This document shows, piece by piece, positions 12,578 through 24,048 of a DNA stretch of 64,000 nucleotides. Numbering within the stretch: the first letter of the stretch is position 1; every line of letters starts with the position of its first letter. The DNA is from Trametes villosa. Its lineage: Eukaryota; Basidiomycota; Agaricomycetes; Polyporales; Polyporaceae. The translations under genes were made by a program, and so were the position numbers. The stretch covers positions 62,001 to 126,000 of the forward strand of contig PUDQ02000015.1 of the NCBI GenBank assembly GCA_002964805.2, written 5' to 3'. A model generated the notes under the pieces. That model searched no databases. It had not been told where the DNA came from and saw nothing but the letters and a program-made list of their open reading frames with translations.

Positions 12578-13323
12578 TACGGTTGCCGAGCAGGCTCAGC
12601 TTATGGTGAGCCATCCGTCGTCCATCTCCCCATCCTTTCGTCCGCCCCAGCTCCCACATAGCTCGGTTAGCGCCCCAAATCAAGGCACCGGCTATCTCCA
12701 TGCCCCTTACGGGGAGCGCGGAGGCGCCCTTCCCGCCGCCGCCTCCGGGACTGCCTCCATCGTGCTCGCCGCGCTCGACGCCGCTCTCTACGTCGGGCTG
12801 GTGTATTCCGCCTCCCGGAGCATTTCTCAATGGTGCGCTTGGGCGCCTATGTACTTATAGTACGTATCGGCCCACAAGCGTAGCAATTAGTATATTCTTA
12901 CCCCCGGTTCGGCGTGGAAGAGGGTGGTGGTCTGCCCTCCTAACAAGTTCATAGAAAGTGCTACTGCACTTGTAACGGGTCTAATCTAATCAGGAAATTT
13001 TCTATTGGCCACTCTACATTGATATATCAATAAGCGCCCGTAAGAAAACTCGCATATCATGCGCGGGCTCGAGCGCGCCGCCTTCGACGACGAGCAGGAG
13101 GGCGGGCTCGGCAGGCAGGAGTCTGGACACAGTTGGGGAGATGAGGTCATATACAGCCAAATCTAGTATGGATTATCGCCTATTATCGCTAATCCTAGCG
13201 AAACGGGCGTCTAACGATCAAATCAAGGGTTTCGTGGGAGCTGGGCTGAGCTGGGGCGGGCGAAAGGATGGGGAGATGGACGACGGATGGCTCACCATAA
13301 GCTGAGCCTGCTCGGCAACCGTA
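12578..13323. mobile_element. MITE-like inverted-repeat element (746 bp)
   Basis: The left arm (12578-12656) and right arm (about 13234-13323) are inverted copies: 63 bp are identical (TACGGTTGCCGAGCAGGCTC... through CCATCCTTTCG), followed after one mismatch by CCGCCCCAGCTC. The right arm also holds a ~10 bp internal repeat of its GAGCTGGG part. The element is flanked directly by GGAGG on both sides (12573-12577 and 13324-13328), which looks like a 5-bp target-site duplication. The interior (~575 bp) is partly AT-rich (about 12850-13200) and has no transposase. It is best explained as a non-autonomous DNA element. A simple inverted duplication is possible, but the matching flanks argue against it. 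Confidence 0.75.
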
Positions 13324-14483
13324 GGAGGGCAGCAGAGAACACGCTGCCAAAAATAGCGGAGGGGGCGCGGCTCGCTGCACCGGGGCTCGAAGGTTCAGTC
13401 GCGGCAGGCCGTTAGGGCGTAAGACCGACGGGACGAGCAGTGGGCTGGTGGGACGGCAGGCAGGCGGCAGGGACGTCGAGTGTCGGCCGGAAGGCGCGGT
13501 GGTGGACAGCGTGTTGACGGTGTGGCTGCACTGGGCAGCATGCATATGGCAAGCGACGCGTTTGTGTAGCGCGTCGTGCCCGATGTTCAGCAATCGTGGA
13601 ATCGTCGGGATAACCTAGCTGAACTGGCAGGAAGTAGCGATTTCACGCACGCAACATCCCTTTCCGTCCAGATGTGCACCGCACGGCGGCTGCTCGGGCC
13701 TGACGGACCCAGTAGCCCGATCCGCCCGCCAGCGCGTCCGATGCGCCTTCGGCGAGTGTATGAGATCTGCAAATGTGACCTGGGGCCATACCTCGGAAGA
13801 ACATGACGCTCCTGGGGAACAACGCTTCGGTGGAGGCACTACCTGGGACCTGTCTTGGTAGGGACGCGGCAGGCGACAATCGAGGTTTCGCCGCGACCGA
13901 GAGAAAATGCGCCCGCATCATGCGCTGATTTCTCCTGTTCCCTTCCCAACCGCGGACGGCGCGCTGGGACCATCGTGATGAGCCTCAGAGCATCGGAACA
14001 CGCTCGGCGGAAGCCAAGAAGGACCCAGTGACATACCTGCAACAGCGTCGGCGGCAGCGGGCGCTGTCTCCAGGCCAGTCCTGTCTGCGGGACCGAACCT
14101 AGCCCACAGAAAGTACACGCTCGCCGGGTACGACGCATGCCGGCGCGCAGAATCACGACCCCAGGCGTTGTTGGTAGCACGCGGTCTTCGGGCGGTGCGT
14201 CATGCCCTGGCAGACTAGCTCTGCATGCCATCATATGCCTCCGACCTGGAGTCTTCTCGCAGCCTGTTTTGCAAAAGACAGGAGATGGTCGAGCTGATGC
14301 GCATCCGTCGGCGGTCGGACTGGTCTCACGAGGAGGGAGCAATAGGATGCTGTAGAGAGGGTGTGCACTGTGACAAATCTAGAATAGGTCGATATCATAC
14401 AGCATTGAGGGGTATCACGTCGGACGAGGTATACTCGCACAGGGGCATGCCCACGAACAGTGCACAGCAAGCGATTGGCACGT
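13324..14483. other. Intergenic, nothing recognised
   Basis: The open frames are short and without family resemblance. The stretch lies between the inverted-repeat element and the 3' end of the TMEM170-like gene. Confidence 0.55.
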
Positions 14484-15268
14484 TCATATGATGTCGATGA
14501 CGGTAGGCCAGAGACTGAAGGGTATGATCAGCAACTGTGTCCACAGATCACCATCCAGGGCTGTGTAACGTGCGCACATACCCTAGGAATCCCACAAGCG
14601 TCTGTAGCAACCCTCCGATGAACGGAAACCAGCTATAATAATCGTAAGCTCAACTGAACCCACAACGAGCGGACTGCACATACGTTGACATATTGTACTT
14701 TGCCGCCTTGAACAGGCCCGCTAGCACATAGCCAATGATTGCAGATCCAACCACCGCTCCCGCCAATGCAAATACCGCGAAGATGAACAGTACGAGCAAG
14801 GCAAACGTCAACCTCGACCGCGTCTCGTTCTGCTTCGCACGTGAGCGTGGTAGTGGGGCCTGGCTTTGGGCTTCGGGGCCTAGCTGCCGATCATAGCGTC
14901 GCATGGGTATGTCGTCCCGGGCATCTACGCTGCTGTACGAATGCCCGGAGTCTGCTCTGACGGCTTTCGGCTTGCGTGACTTCCCGGGTGCGTGAAGAGG
15001 GGGGAAGGCTAGGTTCAAGAAGGCGTAGGTGCCGCATAGCATGTACGTCGGGATGTAGAAGATGAGCGTCCAATAGAGCGTGAAACGGAATACGTCTGGG
15101 GAGCTGCATGTCAGCCTCCTCGGTATAGCACACGACGTGACCTCGAGACGTACCGTGAGGGTCATGTAGGTACTTCCCCACGCCCTGTATGGGTCCTCGG
15201 TGCTGCAGCGGGAACAGCTCGATGAGGGGGTTGTAGAGAGACGGCCAGGAGGGGACGGCGTCAGACAT
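14484..15268 (-). CDS. TMEM170-family integral membrane protein
   Basis: Four exons on the minus strand (15268-15154, 15095-14684, 14632-14582, 14514-14484) give 202 residues. The soluble start ([20 protein letters not shown]) is followed by a first membrane segment at about 43-68 ([19 protein letters not shown]). A polar loop (72-133) follows, then a long Ala/Gly/Leu-rich hydrophobic stretch at 134-167. A third segment ([17 protein letters not shown], 177-193) leads to the conserved end LWPTVIDII. This layout matches the TMEM170 family, whose animal members shape ER and nuclear-envelope membranes; a similar role here is inferred. The last exon codes for only about ten residues, but its WP-x-VIDII motif supports the model. 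The gene reads in the same direction as the upstream ligase gene, 421 bp away. Confidence 0.85.
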
Positions 15269-15689
15269 CGCGGCTTCTCCTGGAGGTCGGCGTTTGCGGC
15301 AGCAGCATCACAGCATGTAGAAGTAGCGGTGGTCGACGGGCCCACAGAGTCGACGAGAAGATGGACGTGCGCAAGTCTGCGAACCCTGCGGTGGGGAGCA
15401 AGTCGAGGAGGACGGAGGGCAAGAGGCGCGCGCAGCCTCCGCACGCGCGTGGTGGCGCGACGGCGGGCGGTGTCAATCCAGGAAAGGCAGGTGTCGCCGT
15501 TCGCACCTCACTATTGCCGCTGAGTCTCGCACAACTCAGCGCCGCAAATAACACCGACGTCTGCCATTCAGTGCTCGTTCAAGCTACAACAAATACCCAC
15601 AGGGGACAGCTACATGAATGTGCGATACAAACGCGAGTGTGTTACGAAGCTGGCAGCTTCGCCGCCTCGTCCTAATACATGCCATCCAC
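15269..15689. other. Spacer between ligase 3' end and TMEM170-like start
   Basis: This 421 bp spacer holds the promoter of the minus-strand TMEM170-like gene and the ligase 3' end. No TATA box or further gene is evident. Confidence 0.5.
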
Positions 15690-18600
15690 TCAGCCAAACC
15701 GACAGATCGCGCGTCCCTCCCACTCCTCCGCCGTCGCCGTCTCCACCAATACCTCCAGCACAAGCGTCTTCATGCTGAGCACGAAGACCGGCTTGCACAG
15801 GGCCCCTCTCCCGGCCTTGAGCGCCTCCCCCCTCAGCCGCGCCAGCTCCTGCATGGTCCACAAGAGCCCCACTCCCTTATCCTCCGTTTCATCTACGAAT
15901 ACGATCCCGCGCGCCACCCATCCAGCGGCAGGCCGGTCTACCCACCCGCACGCAAGGACCGCGGCATGGAGTGTACTGATCAGGCTGCCCTGCGGGATCG
16001 CAGCCTGGGACGGGGTGCGCCAGGTGGGGCGAGGGGCGCCGCACGGGCGGGCGAGCCACACGGCGGAGCTTTCCAGGAACCGGTAAAGAGCGAGTCGGGG
16101 TGGTTCTGAGGATGGCAGCGCGGGGCGTGGAGCGACGTCGTCTTCGGGTGGATCGTCGAAGACGATTTCTCCAGGGGAGTAGGGCGGTGGAGGAGCGGAA
16201 GGTATAGGCGAGGAAGGTGCAGGCATGGGAGGCGCCACCTGTACCCTGCTACTGTCTGGAGGCTGCCAGCCACTAGAGCTGGCCTGCCGGGTGTTCCCTA
16301 CGGCTCCAGGGTAACCGGAGCTGTCGGGGCGTCGCTGATTGCGAGGAAGCATGGCGTCGTCGGTGCGCAATGGTGGCGGCGGCGTTGCCGGACTATTTGA
16401 GGGCCCTGGCGAACAAGGGACCTTGTCCCGCTGTCGCCGTCGAGGCAATGGCGAGAAGGGGGCTTCCAGCGGCGGGGACAACGCCATGTTAGTGACGGAT
16501 TCCAAACGGAGCATTCCGGCTCTTTGTTGCGGAGTGCCACTCCCGCCCAACGTCGCACCACGCGCCGAGCTTACGGCCTCGTTCTCTACGTTTCCGGCAT
16601 TCGTGCTCTGGTCCGCAGGCCGAGCAGGAGACCCCTTCACGCGAGCACGTTTCGCTGGGCTCCGGGAGCCCACCTTGGCATCGACAGCTGCCAGACGCGC
16701 TACCCACATATCCTCGGTGCGCTTCCGCTTCATCGGACAGTGCACACCCGGGGACGGAGGTGCATCAGGGAGGAACATGGAGCGCGCCCAGTCGTCTTCT
16801 GCTTTGCCTGTGCGGTCGCGTCCGACCGCTGCGCGTGCGATCTGCTGTAGTTCTGGGAGCGTGGTGCCGTCGATCCACGGGCGATCGGAGGGACGGAACA
16901 CCTTAGCTATGCGCGGGAATCGAAGTTCGTAGAACTGTTTGTGGTATCAGTCACTACGAGGTGAGAGCATGAGGTGCTGGAAGACGTACGAGGCTTCCTT
17001 TATATTTGGTGAATCCCGCGCCAAAGAGCTCTGCGAGGAGCGGCTGCGTAAGAAGGATCGCTGGATGCGCGAGACCGGGACGGAGCGTTAAGGAGTATGA
17101 CAGACTCGCAGCCATCTAGAGCAAGCATGAGGCATGCATAGCAGGGCACATCTGCACGACATACCTGATGGTCATACGGTACGGGATCTGTGTTTTTCAC
17201 TATATGATTCAGCTCCTCCAGCTCCTCCCGGTTGAGGCCATACGACGACGTGAGAATCACTTCGAAGTGCGGAAGGTGAGTGGGCTGTATGCGTACGCGT
17301 AAGTCAGTACAAAATTGATGAATCAAGCTCTGCAGTAGCCTACGTGTTCCTTGAGCTCGTCGGCGTTGGACAACGCTCCGAAGTAGAATGTCGTATACGT
17401 CGTAGGGGGGACTGGCTTCTATGAGATCGCATTTTCGAAACATGGCCTAGATTACACTCACCTCTGAGTTCTCTCGCACGCTCCTTCTCCCAAGATGCCC
17501 CGAGCAGGACGAGGTCGACGGTATCGCCATGGCCAGGAATATAGTCTTGTTTCAACTTCACCCGACTCGCTGTCAGTACGACAAGTCCTCCCTACTGCAT
17601 GGTGAAACGCACCTTGACCCACGGCCACCGCCTCTCCGCATATTGCGCACCATCCGCCTTGATCACCACGCCTTCTTGGTGGTCTGCGATAGCTCGCGCA
17701 AACGCCCTCCTGAGTGCTTCTTCCGCGTCCACGCGCGTTGTGTCGATGCAAGTCCGCTCGGCGAGCATCGCGTACCCCGGCTTCAGGTTGATGGTGCGTT
17801 CCAAGAGCGCGCGACGTTCGCCATAGGGGAAGGAGAGGAGGGAGGTGCCGTCCAGGAGGAGGATATCGTAGAAGACGAGCGCAAGATGTCGAGTGCCGCC
17901 GTCGGACGCGTTGGAGATCATGGAGCATTGGGTCTCCCTGCCAATCGAGACGTCTCAGTAGGCGGAACGAATGAAAAGGGCATGAAGCGACCGCACATAT
18001 TCTCTAGTTGAGTATCCGACGGGCCAGGCGGCAGGCTCTTGTGGCGCACACCGATCGCAGTGCTCGCGATGAGACTCCGGATCCGCCAGAATTCTGCGCC
18101 ACCAAGTTAGAGGTAGGAGCGATGGGTGTGTTATTAAACTGTACTCACCATCAACGCGCCTGAGCACGTCCGAGTACGCGACCATTTCCCCCTCAACGAT
18201 TATGTTGCGTTTAAACGGCAGCGCGTCCGCATTGTCCGCGTCCCCATCGCCGCTATATGCGCCGTCACGGGGAACACCGAGTGCATCGCATATCACGCTA
18301 GTCAAGAATTCTCAGCATGATGCATCCTCCTTCGGGGAAACATCGACTTACTGATGGATTCCCGCCCTGTCCAGCGTCGAGTCGCGTCCGCTCTTGCTGA
18401 AGATTCGAATATGGGGCTCGCCGTCGTCATCCAGCCATACGTGGATCTGGGCCCGCTCTCCGTCGTACTTGGTCTCCACCCAGATTTTGTCAGCGCCCCT
18501 CAGCGCCTTGAGCGAATGGGCGGGTCCCTGCCCCTTGGTGCACTTCGGGATCTGCAAGGAATATATCGGTATGCGAGTCTGGGTAATGATTTTGAAGTGC

Positions 18601-19575
18601 ACGCACCTGGATTTGTACCCCTACAGTAGGCTGTGGCAACCCTTCGCCGCTGGCGAAACTTTCGTACGCAACCGCAGCCTCTTCCAGGTTCGCTCTCGTC
18701 TTAAAGATGACAGACATGCGACCGGAAGAATCCCATGCGTGCATTACCGCTTCTTTTGTGAGCATCGTCACAGCGTTGCTCTTGTACTCCAGGAGTGCGG
18801 AAGTATAGTGGGTAGCGGACTGCGGGATGGGATACAGCAGGGGCCGGAGATCCTTCAGGATGATTTGCGTTACAACGGCGCATTCTGGCGGTGTAAGGGA
18901 CGTGTACAGCTCGGTCAGGATAGCCTCTCTTGAGCGACGGCTGGACCCTGCGGCTTTCCTGGTCAAGTCAGCGGAAAACGCGCAAGTGCTGGCGAGCTCC
19001 GCCAGAAGCGAGTCTACTCGGCGGATGCTCATACTACTCGCGCCGGCCTGTATCATCATCGTCAGCGCAGCCTCCTCGATTCGAAAAAACCGCTCACTGT
19101 CGAACCGCCGGCCATGACCGTCTCAACTTCATTGCCTAGACAGCCGAGAGTGTCCTCGCCTTTCCAATTTCTCAGTCGCTCGCCCCTCCCATGAACAGTG
19201 CTCGATACCCCAAAGATTTTCGCGAGGTATTCCGCCAGACGCGTCTCCTGCATACCGTACTTGCGCCGTACGTCCTCTTCCGGGAACAGCATCCGGAAGA
19301 TTGAGGCGGTCATGCCCGCCGGCAAAGGCGAGTACCGCCCGCGCAGTGCATCGAGCCATCGTTTAAAGGTCTTGTATGCGGGCGTGTCGGCATAGCGTGT
19401 GCTGCGTGGTTGCTTGTCTGCGGCTCTGTGTGGTTTGATAGAGGCGATCGCCTGGACGAGCTCGACGTAGCTGGAAGTCAAGAATGATCAGGGGCGCACT
19501 CCTGATTCTCCATAAGAGCTCGAGATGATCTTACAAGGAAAAGGGAACTTCGCCTTCCTTCGCGGGAGGAGACAT
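15690..19575 (-). CDS. ATP-dependent DNA ligase with long C-terminal extension
   Basis: Twelve exons: 19575-19535, 19470-19098, 19047-18607, 18551-18352, 18297-18149, 18093-17997, 17937-17613, 17555-17462, 17411-17344, 17284-17165, 17115-16990, 16934-15690. They total 3,279 nt (1,092 residues) in unbroken frame. The N-terminal DNA-binding domain includes PFSFYVELVQAIASIK and a segment like LIG4 (MLFPEEDVRRKYGMQETRLA). The adenylation motif is ETKYDGERAQIH, with the expected AMP-lysine near residue 313. Motif V is EGVVIKADGAQYAERRW, followed by WVKLKQDYIPG. The OB domain ends with HPAILLTQPLLAELFGAGFT and YELRFPRIAKV. After about residue 690 comes a ~400-residue basic and Ser/Pro-rich tail with a folded-looking end (FLESSAVWLARP ... 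CKPVFVLSM). It may serve end-joining or another repair route. The KYDGER form is closer to LIG1/LIG3 than to LIG4 (KLDGER), so the subfamily is uncertain. Confidence 0.88.
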
Positions 19576-20034
19576 CGGGCGCCACGGATTTCCAAAGAGG
19601 CAATCAAAGTGACTTTGATGAGGTGAGGGCGGCCTGGCGCTATATACAGGGTTTCTCCAGTCGTTAGGTAGTCAGAATCACAGAGTGGTAGATGGAGGTG
19701 GCGAAGAGAGCTGCATCTGAGCTAGGACCATGCGGGGGTAAGGAGGCCAAGAGACGCAGGACGCGCACAAGACGCGACATCGTGTGACGTAAACAAGGTC
19801 ACAGACGCGTTAACCGCGACGCGTTCCGATCACATGCGCGCGACTAACGATGAAGTCACTCGAGTTTCGAGGACAACGCCGTCAAAGGATGCAGGTAGAC
19901 TTGACAACGTGCCATGATAGGGCGCGGTGGGTGTGCTCGTTATGAAAAATAAATTGACTAAGTAGGCCGGTCATGTACAGTAATCACGATAGATGATACA
20001 ACAAGACAAAACGACAAAACCTCTACTGAATGCC
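19576..20034. other. Spacer between pirin 3' end and ligase start
   Basis: This 459 bp spacer contains the minus-strand ligase promoter and the pirin 3' end. No gene is seen. Confidence 0.5.
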
Positions 20035-20939
20035 TCATTCCATGTCGAAGAGCACCACCTCCGCTGTGCTCTCCCCCGCGTTCTCTACCCGGATCTCCTC
20101 CCCAGGCGCCGCCATGATGTATGCGCCGTCACCCTCCCGCAGCTCTACCGGTCCGCCCTCTGCGCCATGTACGCGGACGCGCGCCCCGCTCGCCTCCTTC
20201 GGGTTGTATCCCGACGTCTGGATGACGTGCACGTAGCCTTTCCGCTGAGCACCCCTCGTCTGGAAAGCGTGCGCCACGGCGTTCCCGGGGGAGAGGATGG
20301 TGGCGAAGAGGTCTAGGGGCGAGTGGACAGGAGCGGGGCCTGATGCTTCGCGTTTCTCCACGACTCCGGGAGCGTTGACCGGCGCGACGATGTGCGCCCA
20401 CTTGTCCTTCTTCTCCTCGTCGGAGAAGTGTCGAGTGAAGTATTGTGGTGTGAGCCCTTTTGTCGAAGGGACGCTCCAAATTTGCAGGAAGTGAACTTGC
20501 TTCGCGCCGTGAGCGTGTTCGCTGTGGCGGATGCCGGTGCCCGCGGAGGTCATCTGGAGGTCGCCGCGCTTCATAACCTCGACGTTACCCATAGAGTCGC
20601 GGCTACAGGAAGGGACCGAGTCAGCATCTGGACGCATGCATGAGGGAACGGGAAACATACTGCTCAAGTTCACCGTTGACGATGTAAGAGAAGATCTCGA
20701 ACTCGCGGTGCGCATGCGTGCCGAACCCGGTCTTGGGATCAACGCGGTCTTCGTTGATAACCCGCAGTGGTCCAAACATCTCGTGCTTCGGATCGTAATA
20801 CCTGTATGCGTGTTAGCTTTGTAGAGCAGCCTGTTGCGCCTCTAGAAACTTACCCCGCGAAGCTGAATGTGTGGAAGGTCTTGAGCCAGTCGTGGTCGGC
20901 GTGGCCACGCTCGTTGCTGGGACGGAGGACAACCTTCAT
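20035..20939 (-). CDS. Pirin family protein (bicupin, metal-binding)
   Basis: Three exons (20939-20854, 20801-20661, 20602-20035) give 264 residues, close to the usual pirin length. The protein has the pirin N-terminal cupin ([40 protein letters not shown]) and the metal site [13 protein letters not shown]. His58, His60, His102 and Glu104 ([10 protein letters not shown]) align with the four iron ligands of human pirin. A second cupin follows ([20 protein letters not shown]). Pirins are nuclear or cytosolic iron proteins acting as redox-sensitive cofactors or quercetinase-like dioxygenases; which applies here is unknown. The promoter is shared with the divergent NLE1 gene, and a TATA-like box lies 168 bp upstream of the start codon. 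Confidence 0.93.
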
Positions 20940-21400
20940 TGCAGTAGCTGGTGTAGTGGAGAAGGATCTAAGAGTATGTGGGTGGGGTCGCGAAATGCGC
21001 AAAGACCTGAGGATGCTGGAGTTGATGAGTTTAGACAGGTTGTCTGCTGGTGTTGTGCGGGAGCTGCGATGGAAGTAGTGAGGAGACTACTCGCGACATC
21101 CGCCAGCTTTTATACGAGGCCTTGTGGCCCGCATGAATCATCAACCGGTCCATGTCGAGCAAGGCGTTACAGAGCAAAACGTAGATGAGTTGCAGATGAC
21201 AGTAGACAACCTCGCGAATTTCCCTTTCGGGGGAGGTTCGTACCCACGAGGCCGCACGCCGGGCACGCCGACCGTCGCTTATCTAAGCCGATTTTCAGCG
21301 GTACACGGGCGCCTCACCATTTTCGGTGCTCGCTACTGCACGCTCCTCGAGCTCTGCATAAACCTCACGACAAATCTCGCGCTGCTGACCGCGACACACG
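20940..21400. other. Bidirectional promoter region, pirin / NLE1
   Basis: 461 bp separate the divergent start codons of pirin (minus) and NLE1 (plus). A TATA-like box serves the pirin side. On the NLE1 side the last 100 bases are pyrimidine-rich with GCATAAACC about 45 bp before the ATG. Confidence 0.55.
21107..21114 (-). promoter_or_regulatory. TATA-like box for pirin
   Basis: TATAAAAG on the minus strand, 168 bp upstream of the pirin start codon. It is a plausible core promoter element by sequence and position only. Confidence 0.5.
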
Positions 21401-24048
21401 ATGGCGACGCTGCTACCTCCACCAAAACGACAGAAGGTCTACCACGGCGTGCCCGCGCCAGAGCCAGAGCTGCCTGCGCCCTCGCCGCACATCGTAGTGC
21501 AGTTTGTCAGTGAGGAGGACGGGCAGCCGCTCGCGCCTGCCGTAAACCTCCCCGCGAACGTCTCGCGCGAGGGCCTGGAGGCGATTGTAAACAAGCTCAA
21601 CCCAAAGGTGTGTGTCTTCATCCTGGATGGTGCGGCACGCTCACTGTGCTAAGATCGGCGCGACAGGATGAGGACCCCGTCCCGTTCGCGTTCCACATAT
21701 CCCTGCCCGCGGATGCGACAACGCCCGGCGCGCCCACGCGGATCGCGATCGCAAAATCCATCGAGGAGGACGTCCTCTCGCACTCCTCGCACGCATTCAC
21801 GCCCGAAGACGTCTTCGTAATCCACTGCGCGCCGCAGGCAGTCTTCAAGGTCCGGCCTGCGACACGGTGTTCGTCTACGCTCTCCGGACACACCTCCCCC
21901 ATTCTCTGCGCCTCGTTCTCTCCCACCGGGAACCTCCTTGCGACAGGGTCCGGCGACTGCAATGCACGGCTGTGGGATCTCTTTACGGAGACGCCTTCGC
22001 ATGTTCTTTCGGGGCACAAGGGCTGGGTGCTATGCGTCGAGTGGGAAGCTATGGAGCGGAAACTTGCGACGGGTGGGCATGACGGACATGTGAGTACCTC
22101 CTCCAGTACAGTTCAATGTAAGCAGTTTTTGGGTGTCGCTTGTGGAGATGGAGTGTATTCACCCACGGTATTGGCCGCGCCACCGTTTCTTCCACCAAAT
22201 GGTGGAGCACGATGCGAGCGAGGCGTCAGCTCATATTCCTTAGGACTCAAGACGGAAACTTAGTACGGCGTGCAATCCATTGAGTTGCGCCTCAGGCAGA
22301 CTTAGTCGCGCTACCTATAACCATTTTTGCGGCCGAAGGGTATGCGCATGTTGCCGGTAATTGCCCCGCCGAAACGTGTTCGTACAACCTGCGTTCGCCT
22401 CCCGCGCGCCATTCAGTTTGGCTGCGGATGAGGGCGCGTTTTGTGCCCGATCGCTATCTTCTTACTTTCTCATCGTCGTGGAGCGGTGCTAAAACTCGTC
22501 TTCATTCAGGTTAGACTATGGGATCCCAAGACCGGCAAACCAATAGGCGACGCCCTCAAGGGCCACACAAAATGGGTCACCTCGCTTTCCTGGGAGCCAA
22601 TACATCTGTAAGCGCCCTCCGCAGCCTACTATGCCATAGCGGCAGCTAACGCGACACAGGAATCCTTCTGCTCCACGACTCGCGTCTTCGTCGAAGGACG
22701 GCACTGTCCGCGTATGGTCAACACTTACCCGGAGATGTGAATACACCCTCGGGGGTCACACCGCCAGTGTGAACGTCGTTCGCTGGGGTGGCGGCGGTCT
22801 GAATGGGAAGGGCGTGCTCTATACCGCGTCCAGCGACCGGACTGTCCGGATATGGGACGCCGAAAGCGTGAGTACCTCATCCCGCACTACTACCCGTTCT
22901 GATGTCGCTAACGCCCTGTGGGATGCGCAGGGACGGCCACTACACACGCTCAAGGACCACGCACACTGGGTGACGACGCTCACGCTCAACACCGACTTCG
23001 TGCTGCGCACCGGACCCTTTGACCACTTGGGCAAAAAGACGAGTTCGGACAGCGAAGGTGCGTGTATGTACAATTCGAGCGTGTGAGAGAGTGCGGGCCA
23101 GCTCCATGCCGGGACACGCGCCACATCCAAGCCGCGCACCCTTCTTCCTCAGAAGACGGGTAGTCACCGCTGCGGGGATGCTCGCGCGTGCGACTCTGCT
23201 CGGAGAAGCAAACAAGCTCACTAACGCCCTCCACAGCTCAATCGCTCGCGCTCAAGCGCTACAACGCGCTCGTCGCGACCGCAGGCGAGACGCTGATCAC
23301 CGGCTCGGACGACCACACGCTCTTCCTGTGGTCGCTCTTCCCGTCGCGCACGGGCTCCGCGGACGCATCAGGCGCCGCGGCAGAGCGCGGGGGCAAGCTC
23401 AAGCCGCTCGCGCGTCTGACGGGCCACCAGCGCCAGGTCTCGCACGTCGCGTTCAGCCCGGACGGGCGCTGGGCGGCGAGCGCGGCGTGGGACAACAGCG
23501 TGCGCGTGTGGGACGGGCGCACGGGCAAGTTCGTCGCGACGCTCCGCGGGCACGTCGCCGCGGTGTACCGCCTGGCGTGGAGCGCGGACTCGCGGCTCCT
23601 CGTGAGCGCGAGCAAGGATAGCACGCTCAAGGTGAGTGGTTGCGTCTCCGTTTCGATGTGGAGGTTTGGCGTGATGTCACCGCAGGGAAGATTTCTGTGG
23701 CAGCGGAGGTTTGATACTATGCTTCTCCGGTCTAAATCTTCGCATCCTGTGATATATGCCGCAGTGCATACATCATAGCTCGTTTCTTCTATCTTTTCCA
23801 CATGCAATCTCGTACTTCTTGACAACGCCGATCCGACACTGACCGGCTCATGTGACAGATTTGGGACCTCAAGACCTACAAAATCAAGACGGACCTGCCC
23901 GGACATACGGACGAGGTCTACTGCGTCGATTTCGTCGCGGACAAGCTTGTCAGCGGCGGACGCGATCGCACGGTGAAGATGTGCGCGCCCTTCTCCCGCC
24001 CTCACTGTCGCCGACGCTAACTGTCCGCGTGATAGCTGGAAAAACTGA
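21401..24048 (+). CDS. RSA4: Ribosome assembly protein Nle1/Rsa4 (Notchless), WD40
   Basis: Eight exons: 21401-21607, 21667-22089, 22510-22607, 22660-22867, 22931-23057, 23237-23631, 23859-23980, 24036-24048. They total 1,593 nt (530 residues; yeast Rsa4 has 515). The N-terminal NLE/UBL domain (HIVVQFVSEEDGQPLAPAV, ending near HCAPQAVFKVRP) is the part the AAA ATPase Rea1/Mdn1 pulls on. A WD40 propeller follows (TLSGHTSPILCASFSPTGN, SGHKGWVLCVEW, VRLWDPKTG, KGHTKWVTSLSW, GGHTASVNVVRW, TGHQRQVSHVAFSPDG, RGHVAAVYRLAW, PGHTDEVYCVDF) with the classic C-terminus RTVKIWKN. The protein acts in the nucleolus and nucleoplasm on pre-60S particles. Intron 2 (22090-22509) is 420 nt and intron 6 is 227 nt, while the others are mostly near 55 nt. 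The last exon holds only 13 coding bases. Confidence 0.95.

Noticed and set aside
19030..19100. Frameshift in the ligase gene between SGFFES and the next exon
   Set aside because: A normal 50-nt intron (GTGAGC...TACAG, 19097-19048) explains the apparent shift and restores the frame.
22090..22509. C/D-box snoRNA in NLE1 intron 2
   Set aside because: No convincing RTGATGA/CTGA pair near a terminal stem was seen, so no RNA gene is called.
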